A stretch of DNA of 6,888 nt, taken from assembly GCA_016193385.1 (NCBI GenBank), contig JACPSF010000232.1, positions 1 through 6,888 of the forward strand, read 5' to 3'. A program made the translations under genes and the position numbers. The notes under the pieces were generated by a model. That model searched no databases. It had not been told where the DNA came from and was given only the letters and a program-made list of their open reading frames with translations. Within the stretch, counting starts at the first letter, position 1; every line of letters begins with the position of its first letter. The DNA comes from Deltaproteobacteria bacterium (GTDB lineage Bacteria; Desulfobacterota_B; Binatia; UBA9968). Positions 1 through 5,995 of the stretch are shown in pieces.

Positions 1-1
1 G

Positions 2-1927
2 GAAAAAGCCTTGACCGCTGTCCTCGGAGACCGGGTCCAGTGCGTCATCGTGCGCGGCCACGAAGAAGGGCTTGAGGCGATCGAATATTTGAAGCGCGAG
101 ACCTCCGGTCGGAGCAGTTTCATCCCGTTGCAGCTATCCCCGAGGGTGCCTCGCTCCCTCCCGGTGACCGCGCCGGAAGTCATCGCTCCGCTACTTGAGA
201 GGGTCGCGGTTAAAGACGGCTACCGCGAGATCGCCGAGTACCTGTTGGGGGACGTGGTGGTGGTCAGGAGCCTACGGGCCGGGCTAGAGCTGTGGAACCG
301 CAATGGGTTTATCAACACGCTGGTCACTCCCGAAGGAGAGGTCATCGACCCCATGGGCGTCGTGACCGGGGGTAGCTCCGATAGCCTGGAAGGCAATGTG
401 CTATCGCAAAAGCGGCGTATCAGAGAGCTGAAGAGCCTTCTCATCGAGCTGGAAGCGGAGCTAGGAAGAGAAGAAACAGTGATCACGGCTCTGCGAGAAG
501 AGCTTGAGCGCGCCGGAACACGCAGGTCCGCTTTGGTCGAGGAAAGCCACCGCCTGGCGCTCGATCGGATCAGCCTGGAACACGACCGGCTCCAAGCCGA
601 CCAGGAAGTTGAGCGGTTAGAGGAGACCCTGGCTTCGCTGACCGGGGCTGAAAGGGATTTGCAAGCCGGTCTGGAAGGCTTGGACCTCGACATCCAGGAC
701 GCCCAGAAAACCATTGAAGCCAAACTCCAGGACAGGAAGGAGCGGGAAGCCGCCTTGTCCGACAAGCAAGAGACTCTGTCCGGGTTGGACCGGGAGGCGG
801 AACTCCTGGAAGCTCAAGTGACCGAGTCGCGGGTCCGGGGCGCAGCCCTGGGCGAAAGGAAAGAGAACACCCAGCAGAATCTGGAAAACCGCCTGACGTT
901 TCAGCAAGAGCTTCGCGACCAGGTCGAAAGCCGCGAGAGCCAACTCACACAGATGCGGGACACAAAAGACCGGCTGGCGCAGGCTATCCGACAGACAGAG
1001 ACCTGGTTGGAACAAGAGCGGCAGGCCGTGCGGGAGTTCGAAGAGGGACTCCAGACCGAACGGCAAAAATACCGGGAGATCTCGCGGCACCTAACGGAGA
1101 CGGAAGAGACAATCAAAGAGCTCCGGCCGTTAGGCGAAGCGGCGCAGCAAGAGAAGAGCCACCTTCAACTTTACCTCTCCGAGAAGCGGATCAACCTGCA
1201 GCATCTGTTCGAAAGCCTCAGGGAAAAATACGACGTGGATCTCAAAGAAGTGTCCTCAGACCTGCCGGTGGAGGGGGTTTCCCGGGAGGATCTCCTCAGG
1301 GAAATTGAAGAGCTGAGGAGCAGACTCGAGCGGATGGGCGAGGTCAACCTGGCCGCGATCGGCGAATTCGAGGAGCTCAACAGCCGCTACCAGTTTCTGA
1401 CCCAGCAAAAACAGGACCTAGAAAAATCGATAGCCGACCTGCAGCAAACGATTGTAAAACTCAACCGAATCTGCCGGCTCCGCTTTAAAGAGGGCTTTGA
1501 AGAGATCAGCGACAAATTCCAACAGATCTTTCCCAGACTCTTCCACGGAGGAAAAGCGCACCTGGTGCTAACCGACGAAAACGACTATCTCGAAACCGGA
1601 GTCGATATCGTAGCTCAGCCGCCCGGAAAAAAGCTCCAATCGATCAGCCTCCTTTCAGGGGGAGAGAAGGCCCTCACCGCAGTGAGCCTCCTGTTCGCCA
1701 TCTTCCTAACCAAACCGAGCCCGTTCTGCTTCCTCGACGAGGTCGACGCCCCTCTTGATGACGCCAACATCGACCGATTTAACGAACTCGTCAGGGAGAT
1801 GAGCCAAAGCTCGCAGTTTGTCCTCATCACCCACAGCAAAAGGACCATGCAATCGGCTCAGGTTCTCTACGGGATCACGATGGAAGAGCCAGGGGTATCC
1901 AAAGTGGTCTCGGTCAACATGAACTGA
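2..1927 (+). CDS. smc: Chromosome segregation protein SMC, C-terminal part (5' end outside window)
   Basis: SMC is the ATPase core of bacterial condensin (with ScpA/ScpB), which compacts and segregates the nucleoid. The frame is open from base 2 (E-K-A-L-T-A-V-L-G-D), which is mid-hinge, so the TTG at 11 is not a real start. About 641 residues remain of a family usually near 1,150-1,200. In order I see: the second half of the hinge (about residues 1-127, closing with GVVTGGSSD); a long Glu/Arg/Gln-rich returning coiled coil (about 135-440); the conserved GEVNLAAI segment (about 446); and the C-terminal ABC head. The head has the LLSGGEKAL signature (Ser about 552), Walker B FCFLDEVDAPLDD (Asp579/Glu580), and the switch His in ITHSKRTM (about 611). 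It ends with the usual YGITMEEPGVSKVVSV tail, so the C-terminus is complete. ftsY follows after 115 nt on the same strand, an arrangement seen in several bacterial groups. No lesions are visible. Confidence 0.97.
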   Translation, partial: EKALTAVLGDRVQCVIVRGHEEGLEAIEYLKRETSGRSSFIPLQLSPRVPRSLPVTAPEVIAPLLERVAVKDGYREIAEYLLGDVVVVRSLRAGLELWNRNGFINTLVTPEGEVIDPMGVVTGGSSDSLEGNVLSQKRRIRELKSLLIELEAELGREETVITALREELERAGTRRSALVEESHRLALDRISLEHDRLQADQEVERLEETLASLTGAERDLQAGLEGLDLDIQDAQKTIEAKLQDRKEREAALSDKQETLSGLDREAELLEAQVTESRVRGAALGERKENTQQNLENRLTFQQELRDQVESRESQLTQMRDTKDRLAQAIRQTETWLEQERQAVREFEEGLQTERQKYREISRHLTETEETIKELRPLGEAAQQEKSHLQLYLSEKRINLQHLFESLREKYDVDLKEVSSDLPVEGVSREDLLREIEELRSRLERMGEVNLAAIGEFEELNSRYQFLTQQKQDLEKSIADLQQTIVKLNRICRLRFKEGFEEISDKFQQIFPRLFHGGKAHLVLTDENDYLETGVDIVAQPPGKKLQSISLLSGGEKALTAVSLLFAIFLTKPSPFCFLDEVDAPLDDANIDRFNELVREMSQSSQFVLITHSKRTMQSAQVLYGITMEEPGVSKVVSVNMN

Positions 1928-2030
1928 CGGACTGGCTTACCGCTCCCCCTCCCACGCCAATTCCATAGAGTTCCATCCTTCATTGCGAGGCTCGGCTCGG
2001 AGTGGTAAAAAAGTTTTTGGGAATTTTTGC

Positions 2031-2034
2031 GGAG
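2031..2034 (+). promoter_or_regulatory. Ribosome binding site of ftsY
   Basis: GGAG lies 8 nt before the ATG at 2043. It favours that ATG over the longer open frame that could begin at a TTG at 1983. The product from 2043 begins MSGTSMLERLKRSL, matching the usual FtsY N-terminus. A second in-frame ATG at 2058 is possible but has no comparable site. Confidence 0.6.
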
Positions 2035-2339
2035 ATTCGATAATGAGCGGCACGTCCATGCTCGAGCGGCTGAAGCGAAGTCTGGTCAAAACCCGGGCGG
2101 GGTTCACCCAAAAGCTCCAAGGCTTGTTTCAAAACCGCCGATGGGACGAAGAAACGCTCGTGGCGATGGAAGAGATTTTGCTTTCCGCAGACCTCGGCGT
2201 CAAAGCGACCCAGCGGTTGGTCGATGCCGTCCGGCGCCACTCTCCAAAAGGCGGCTCGGGAGATCACAGCGACCCGTTCTTCTATGTGCAACAGGAAATC
2301 GTCCAAATCCTGAAACCACCCGAGAGCCAACCGCCGCCC

Positions 2340-2362
2340 CCGCGTCCGGCTGAATCTCCTTA
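2340..2362 (+). other. Deletion junction: FtsY G1/P-loop missing
   Basis: N-domain reading ends RPAESP and is followed at once, in the next frame, by [10 protein letters not shown]. In FtsY proteins a segment of about 17 residues (roughly FVILVVGVNGxGKTTTx) lies between these two parts. A single deletion of about 50 bp, of length 3n+2, would explain both the missing motif and the frame change. The deletion size is inferred from family knowledge, not measured. The exact breakpoint cannot be placed; the C-run at about 2336-2340 is another possible site for a frame error. Confidence 0.7.
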
Positions 2363-2772
2363 AGCTCGCTTCTCGCTATCAGCAGGCAAAGAAAAAAGTC
2401 CTCCTCGTCGCGGCCGACACCTTCCGAGCCGCCGCCATCGAACAGCTGGAGATCTGGGCAAGCAGGGTGGGCGCAGAGGTGATCAAGCATCAGGCCGGGG
2501 CCGACCCTTCCGCCGTAGTCTTCGACGGCCTACACGCGGCCAAGAAGCGCCGGGCCGATGTCGTCCTGATCGACACCGCGGGAAGACTGCACACCAAGGC
2601 CCACTTGGTAGAAGAACTGAAAAAGATCCGCCGGGTCATCGCCAGAGAGCAACCCGGAGCTCCTCATGAAACGCTCCTGGTATTGGATGCCACCACAGGC
2701 CAGAACGCCCTCCAACAGGCAAAAATCTTCAAGGAGGCTCTCGAAGTGACGGGCATCGTGCTCACCAAGCTG

Positions 2773-2902
2773 GACGGAACGGCCAAAGGCGGGGTTATTA
2801 TCGGGATCCAAGAGGAACTAGGGATCCCGGTCCAATAGACGGAACGGCCAAAGGCGGGGTTATTATCGGGATCCAAGAGGAACTAGGGATCCCGGTCCAA
2901 TA
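2773..2902 (+). repeat. Exact 65-bp tandem duplication inside ftsY
   Basis: Bases 2773-2837 and 2838-2902 are identical over all 65 positions and lie head to tail. The unit encodes [21 protein letters not shown] plus two bases, the G4-G5 region of FtsY. Because 65 is not a multiple of three, the first copy runs into TAG at the junction (2836-2838), while the second copy restores the frame that leads to the natural C-terminus. Removing one copy gives a normal FtsY reading from 2467 to 2987. Perfect identity means a very recent duplication or an assembly join artefact. Confidence 0.95.
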
Positions 2903-3095
2903 TATCGGCGTTGGGGAAGATGTCGAGGACCTCCAGCCATTCGATCCGGCACTATTCGTCCAGTCGCTTTTTGACAACCGAATGTGAGCCCGTGAGCCAG
3001 ATCGAGGTTCACGTTGACATAACACCTCGTTATCGCATACTCTCCAGTCCAAATTGTGGATGGGGCCGGTCCGTCCCTTCTGCTGTGCTCCTTAG

Positions 3096-3239
3096 GGTCT
3101 CGGCCAGGTGGAGGACAGCGTGTTAGGGACCTTGACTCGTGGAGACTTCGGCGCGGCGGGAAAATGGACGATCCGGCTCGTGGCTGAAGATCGCAAGGGG
3201 ATGAAGCGGGAGTCGAGAGCGATTTTTACCTTACAATAA
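3096..3239 (+). pseudogene. Short remnant resembling the C-terminal end of an Ig-like secreted domain
   Basis: After an in-frame TAG at 3093-3095 the frame is open to TAA 3237-3239. Its reading includes GTLTRGDFGAAGKWTI, then a segment ending RAIFTLQ. The pattern of GKWTIRLVAEDRKG followed by an alternating hydrophobic strand looks like the last strands of a bacterial Ig-like or beta-sandwich domain. A GTG at 3120 sits 5 nt after GGAGG (3110-3114), so a 39-residue product is formally possible, but a decayed or frame-broken gene tail is more likely. Upstream, another frame reads SPVQIVDGAGPSLLL (about 3041-3085), which could be earlier coding in a shifted frame. It ends 13 nt before the next gene's ATG. 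No family is recognised. Confidence 0.35.
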
Positions 3240-3242
3240 CCT

Positions 3243-3247
3243 GGGAG
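3243..3247 (+). promoter_or_regulatory. Ribosome binding site of the secreted TPR gene
   Basis: GGGAG ends 5 nt before the ATG at 3253. That ATG opens a protein with a clear signal peptide, so site and start support each other. Confidence 0.65.
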
Positions 3248-3252
3248 TTTCA

Positions 3253-4611
3253 ATGAAATACTTAACCTCTTCCCTTCGGCACGGCAGCATATTGTTTGCT
3301 GTTTCGCTGAGCCTATTTCTTTTCCCACCGGCATCCTTCGCCGTGGTCGGCGATGTCACCCTCACCGGCCTTCCGCCCAACACGACCGTAAGCCTCACCA
3401 ACGAAGAAACGAAGCAGACGGTCGAGCAGAAGACCGATGACCGAGGCTTCGTCGTCATTCCTATGACTGGCAAAAACTGGCAGTCGGGCACGCACAGCGT
3501 CACCTGCCAGGTCGACGGCAAGCCAGTCACCTCGAAGATCTTCCTGCGCGACGGGGTAAACCGGGTGGATCTCACCTCGCTCACGTACTCGGCCAGACGG
3601 CTCGATCCCGCCAACGCGCAGAAGGTCGACGAGGCGCTGAAAAAATCGTCCGCCGCCCTCAAGGCTGATCCCAAGAACTCCCAGGCGCTTCTCACTCAGG
3701 GCAGCGCGCTCAACCGCCTCGGCCGCCACGGCCAGGCCCTTTCCAGTCTGGCCCAAGCTGCCAAGCTGGGCTCGACGCATCCGGCCCTCGCTTTCGAGAC
3801 CGGCTGGAGCCTTTTGCGGCTCGGCATGTACAGAGAGGCGATCGCCCAGCTTGAGAAATACGAGAAGATGCAGCCGGGCCTTGGGCAGACGAGCGAGTTT
3901 ATCGGCCGCTCGCACCTGTATATGAACGAGCTGGATAAAGCGGACGCCAAACTCAAAGAGGCGATTCAGCGTGATCCCAGGCTCAAGCCTACGACGCTGT
4001 TTCATTTGGCCGTTCTGGAAACCCTGCGGAAAAACCCCCAGGCCGGCTCGAACCACATCGGCACTCTCTTAAAGGAGGCGCCGAACTCTCCCACGGCGCA
4101 GGTATTCAAGAACGCTCTGCTCCAGGCCCCAGGGGCGAAGCCTGCCGCGGGCGCAGGGGCAAAGGACTTTAAGCTCTCAGACCCGATCAGGATACAGCTC
4201 CCTCCGACTACGGCTGCCGATGTGGCAGGCGCTGTGGCCAAGGGCGTGGTAGGCGGGCTTTTGGGAGGTCTTTTTGGCGGCGGGCGGCGCGACGAACCCG
4301 AGGGGCCGAATCTCGCCGCAAAGCCTGCCTTGCCGGAGACGACGCTTGCGAGTAAAGACGGCAAGACCAAGATCAATCTCTCAGGGGCCATAGAGGACGG
4401 CAAACCCTATATCGTCATGGGCGTAAAAGAATCTCCGGGAAACGGCGCGCCCCACCTCATCCTGCTCCAAGATAAAAATTGCAATGTCACGCAACCCAAA
4501 GAGACGAGCGTCACCGCCATTTGGGAGGCATGGGGCGGATGGAAAATGTCTTGCAGCCCGCCGAGACCAGCGTCACCGGAATTTGGGAAGCATGGGGCGG
4601 GTGGAAGCTGA
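3253..4611 (+). CDS. Secreted TPR-repeat protein, N-terminal part of a frameshifted gene
   Basis: The first 452 residues as read. Residues 1-30 form a signal peptide (basic start, hydrophobic core SILFAVSLSLFLF, cleavage after ASFA), so the product is exported. Residues about 31-110 look like a small beta-sandwich or carboxypeptidase-regulatory-like domain (GDVTLTGLPPNTTVSLTN). Residues about 117-290 are helical TPR-like repeats, for example ADPKNSQALLTQGSALNRLG and YREAIAQLEKYEKMQPG. A Gly-zipper-like stretch (about 324-344) follows, then a beta-rich segment with INLSGAIEDGKPYIVMGV. True coding probably ends at Lys431 (4545). The last 21 residues (MSCSPPRPASPEF...) are out-of-frame reading of the second Trp-rich repeat. 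Adding one base in the A-run 4543-4546 joins it to 4545-5828, giving a single protein of about 858 residues. TPRs indicate protein-protein contact; the function is unknown. It may be co-transcribed with the remnant upstream. Confidence 0.8.
   Translation: MKYLTSSLRHGSILFAVSLSLFLFPPASFAVVGDVTLTGLPPNTTVSLTNEETKQTVEQKTDDRGFVVIPMTGKNWQSGTHSVTCQVDGKPVTSKIFLRDGVNRVDLTSLTYSARRLDPANAQKVDEALKKSSAALKADPKNSQALLTQGSALNRLGRHGQALSSLAQAAKLGSTHPALAFETGWSLLRLGMYREAIAQLEKYEKMQPGLGQTSEFIGRSHLYMNELDKADAKLKEAIQRDPRLKPTTLFHLAVLETLRKNPQAGSNHIGTLLKEAPNSPTAQVFKNALLQAPGAKPAAGAGAKDFKLSDPIRIQLPPTTAADVAGAVAKGVVGGLLGGLFGGGRRDEPEGPNLAAKPALPETTLASKDGKTKINLSGAIEDGKPYIVMGVKESPGNGAPHLILLQDKNCNVTQPKETSVTAIWEAWGGWKMSCSPPRPASPEFGKHGAGGS
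4483..4606 (+). repeat. Diverged tandem repeat encoding a 21-residue Trp-rich unit; frameshift lies at the joint
   Basis: Copy 1 starts at 4483 and copy 2 at 4545, an offset of 62 nt. By my count 51 of 62 bases agree. Each codes for a 21-residue unit, NVTQPKETSVTAIWEAWGGW-K versus NVLQPAETSVTGIWEAWGGW-K, with 18 of 21 residues the same and five synonymous codon differences. The copies are in different frames only because the joint reads GGAAAATG; a fifth A would make the unit 63 nt and the frame continuous. Confidence 0.85.
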
Positions 4612-5828
4612 CCGTCAGTTGGACCAAGAGCTACTACCAGGACGGCCAGCTTGTGAAGCAGGAAAAGAGTGGGTGGAGCACCCCCTGGAATATATTCCGC
4701 ACGCAAATTAAAGATCCGAGCGAGATACCCGGCATCTGGAAGGACTTCAACAGCAAGCCGTTTGAAGGGATACGCGAGGTCATGTCATCTTTCGAGCCGC
4801 CGCCGCAAATTCCATTTAATCCCGCGGATTGGAACCTCATCACCCACGCTACGACCGACGCGGGCAACAATCAGATATTGACCGCCCCCTTTGTCACGGG
4901 CCTGGGCGCGGACAAAGACAACAATCTGATCTTTAAGCCGATGGAGCGCACCGCCTGCGAAAGCGCCCCACCGGCCGTTCCTCTCCTTGCCAACAATCCG
5001 TTTACCTTTCCCTGGACCGTAGGGCCCTTCGACATAACCATAGCGCCAGACCCCAAGAGCACATACAAACAGGAGTCCCTTGGAGGGGCGGAGTTTGAGG
5101 CGGCAAGATCGCTGAAGCTGGCCGTGCGTTACATTCACAGGAGCATCCCCAGCGTACTGGCGGATGTCGGGGGACTGCCGGTCGGAGATATTACGGGCGG
5201 CAACAAGGTCGAAACTCGTCCCGACGGTACTACAGTCGAGACTCGCTCGGACGGTCCCGCAGCCGACGCAAGGACCAAGGCTCCCACCGAGACACTTTGG
5301 GAGGCCGGAGAGAGATTGTCGCGTCGCGTAGTAGGAGGAGACATCAGCCCCAGGACCGAGACTAGCCCGGACGGCCCGAAGACCGAGACTCGCCCGGATC
5401 TCACCACAGACACGACCACGACCCAAAAGAATCCCGATGGCTCCACGACCACGACCAGCACGTATCCCGATGGCTCCACGTACACGGCCACGACCCAAAA
5501 GAATCCCGATGGCTCCACGACCAGGACCGAAAAGGGACCCCGTGGCTACACGACCACGACCACGACCCGCACGAATCCCGATGGCTCCACGACCACGACC
5601 CAAACGTTTCCCGATCGCACCACGTACACGTACACGAGGTTTCCCGATGGCTCTTCGGTCGAGAAAGACCGTGGCGGGAGTATCACCTTTCATGATCCTC
5701 CGCCGTCGGCGCAGCCGGCACCCCCTGATACGCCGAAGGAGGCACAGGCTCCGCCGCAGCCGACGAATGCCCCGGAGTTGCCAGGCCTCGATGACATCAT
5801 TATGAATGCTCCGCCCGTGATTTCATAG
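4545..5828 (+). CDS. Secreted TPR protein, C-terminal part: Trp-rich segment, beta region and PDGS repeat tail
   Basis: This frame continues the gene that starts at 3253; it is open upstream to a TTG at 4479 but has no convincing start of its own. It opens with the second Trp-rich repeat (NVLQPAETSVTGIWEAWGGW), then KLTVSWTKSYYQDGQLVKQE and a presumably folded region (about 4680-5150) with many Pro, Phe and Trp that I do not recognise. From about 5205 the composition turns to Thr, Arg, Asp and Pro, with degenerate ETRPDG/ETRSDG motifs, then regular PDGSTTTT-type units (5433-5670). A Pro/Ala-rich linker (PPPSAQPAPPDTPKEAQAPP) and the tail LDDIIMNAPPVIS end it. There is no LPXTG motif, C-terminal membrane helix or obvious C-terminal sorting signal. 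The repeat style suits an extracellular stalk or beta-fibre, by inference. It could be expressed only if the frameshift is an error or is bypassed. Confidence 0.7.
   Translation, partial: NVLQPAETSVTGIWEAWGGWKLTVSWTKSYYQDGQLVKQEKSGWSTPWNIFRTQIKDPSEIPGIWKDFNSKPFEGIREVMSSFEPPPQIPFNPADWNLITHATTDAGNNQILTAPFVTGLGADKDNNLIFKPMERTACESAPPAVPLLANNPFTFPWTVGPFDITIAPDPKSTYKQESLGGAEFEAARSLKLAVRYIHRSIPSVLADVGGLPVGDITGGNKVETRPDGTTVETRSDGPAADARTKAPTETLWEAGERLSRRVVGGDISPRTETSPDGPKTETRPDLTTDTTTTQKNPDGSTTTTSTYPDGSTYTATTQKNPDGSTTRTEKGPRGYTTTTTTRTNPDGSTTTTQTFPDRTTYTYTRFPDGSSVEKDRGGSITFHDPPPSAQPAPPDTPKEAQAPPQPTNAPELPGLDDIIMNAPPVIS
5433..5670 (+). repeat. PDGS-Thr minisatellite, alternating 33- and 39-nt units
   Basis: The core CCCGATGGCTCCAC recurs from 5433 at spacings 33, 39, 33, 39, 33 and 33 nt (starts near 5433, 5466, 5505, 5538, 5577, 5610 and 5643), the fourth and sixth copies being degenerate. 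The units translate as PDGSTTTTSTY, PDGSTYTATTQKN, PDGSTTRTEKG, PRGYTTTTTTRTN, PDGSTTTTQTF, PDRTTYTYTRF and PDGSSVEKD. All spacings are multiples of three, so the repeat was selected or expanded within a translated frame. The alternation implies a 72-nt (24-residue) higher-order unit. Looser ETRPDG/ETSPDG copies lie upstream from about 5210. Confidence 0.9.
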
Positions 5829-5833
5829 CCGAG

Positions 5834-5855
5834 GCCCGAAGCGCGCGGTGCGGGC
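5834..5855 (+). terminator. Weak GC hairpin just after the secreted-protein stop
   Basis: GCCCG (5834-5838) can pair with CGGGC (5851-5855) across a 12-nt loop, a few bases after the TAG at 5826-5828. No T-tract follows, so this is at best a weak or factor-dependent terminator. Confidence 0.2.
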
Positions 5856-5893
5856 GGCGATGCTGGCTCACCGCTCGATCCGGACCGCGGGGG

Positions 5894-5922
5894 GATTAAA
5901 AGGGACAGGCTCACTCTTGTCC
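5894..5922. other. Candidate RAYT/REP-associated flank motif
   Basis: GATTAAAAGGGACAGGCTC followed by a short inverted repeat GGACA (5903-5907) / TGTCC (5918-5922). From memory, strings like AAAAGGGACAGGCTC are common beside REP-associated transposases in related genomes; I could not check this. It lies about 55 nt beyond the stop of the RAYT gene and may be a terminal or solo REP-like site. Confidence 0.35.
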
Positions 5923-5970
5923 AAAATAGTCTCCTAAGAATTCTCCGACTTGGAGTAAGATAGTGGTAGA

Positions 5971-5995
5971 AGTGGGGTCAGGCGTGATATTTGCC
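5971..5995 (-). other. Candidate element end overlapping the RAYT stop codon
   Basis: Read on the minus strand, AAATATCACGCCTGACCCC contains the transposase stop TGA (5978-5980). Orphan RAYT genes in related genomes often end in a similar ...CTGACCCC string (general knowledge, not searched), suggesting the cis-acting end overlaps the gene's last codons. Two GTAG/GGAG-like tetranucleotides lie close by (5966-5969 and 5953-5956), as expected for REP guide sequences, but no strong palindrome is evident. Confidence 0.4.

Larger units (their letters stand above)
2043..2987 (+). pseudogene. ftsY: Signal recognition particle receptor FtsY, disrupted by a P-loop deletion and a 65-bp duplication
   Basis: FtsY is the membrane-associated SRP receptor, an SRP-type GTPase that pairs with Ffh to deliver ribosome-nascent chains to the Sec/YidC machinery. 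Three pieces are seen. Piece 1, 2043-2363 (frame of 2043), is the N domain, ending at TAA 2361 after [10 protein letters not shown]. Piece 2, from about 2356 to 2838 in another frame, starts abruptly at [15 protein letters not shown] and carries DTFRAAA (2416-2436), DTAGR (2572-2586), LVLDATTGQ and TKLD (2764-2775), then stops at TAG 2836. Piece 3, 2838-2987, is back in the first frame and gives the normal C-terminus ([14 protein letters not shown] ... LFDNRM). The G1/P-loop GxxGxGKTTT that should precede KLASRY is absent. The sequence codes for no full GTPase as it stands. Either the consensus is wrong or this copy is dead; ftsY is normally essential, so error or another copy is likely. Identity is certain; status is not. 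Confidence 0.9.

Noticed and set aside
220..765. Ser/Arg-rich minus-strand open frame within smc
   Set aside because: Antisense shadow of the SMC coiled coil.
2200..2490. Minus-strand open frame spanning the ftsY deletion junction
   Set aside because: Shadow frame of FtsY with no family resemblance and no start signals.
2911..3126. Plus-strand open frame crossing the ftsY 3' end (includes VSQIEVHVDITPRYRI)
   Set aside because: It begins inside real FtsY coding in the wrong frame. The VHVDIT stretch faintly recalls P-domain proteases, but the following sequence does not continue the pattern.
3313..4056. Long minus-strand open frame opposite the TPR region
   Set aside because: Shadow of the GC-rich TPR coding sequence. 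The plus strand has a signal peptide, a ribosome binding site and TPR patterns; the minus product has no recognisable domain.
4542..4548. Programmed -1 ribosomal frameshift signal
   Set aside because: The run has only four A and does not fit X-XXY-YYZ, and I see no clear downstream stem-loop. A lost base is simpler.
5433..5670. CRISPR-like array
   Set aside because: The repeats are coding, in phase, with short spacers that are themselves Thr-rich variants of the repeat. There are no unique spacers of CRISPR size.
4785..5693. Long minus-strand open frame with GRGRGAIGI-type repeats
   Set aside because: It is the antisense reading of the PDGS repeat array and neighbouring codons. It has no ribosome binding site, its composition is artificial, and the plus frame carries the repeat logic.
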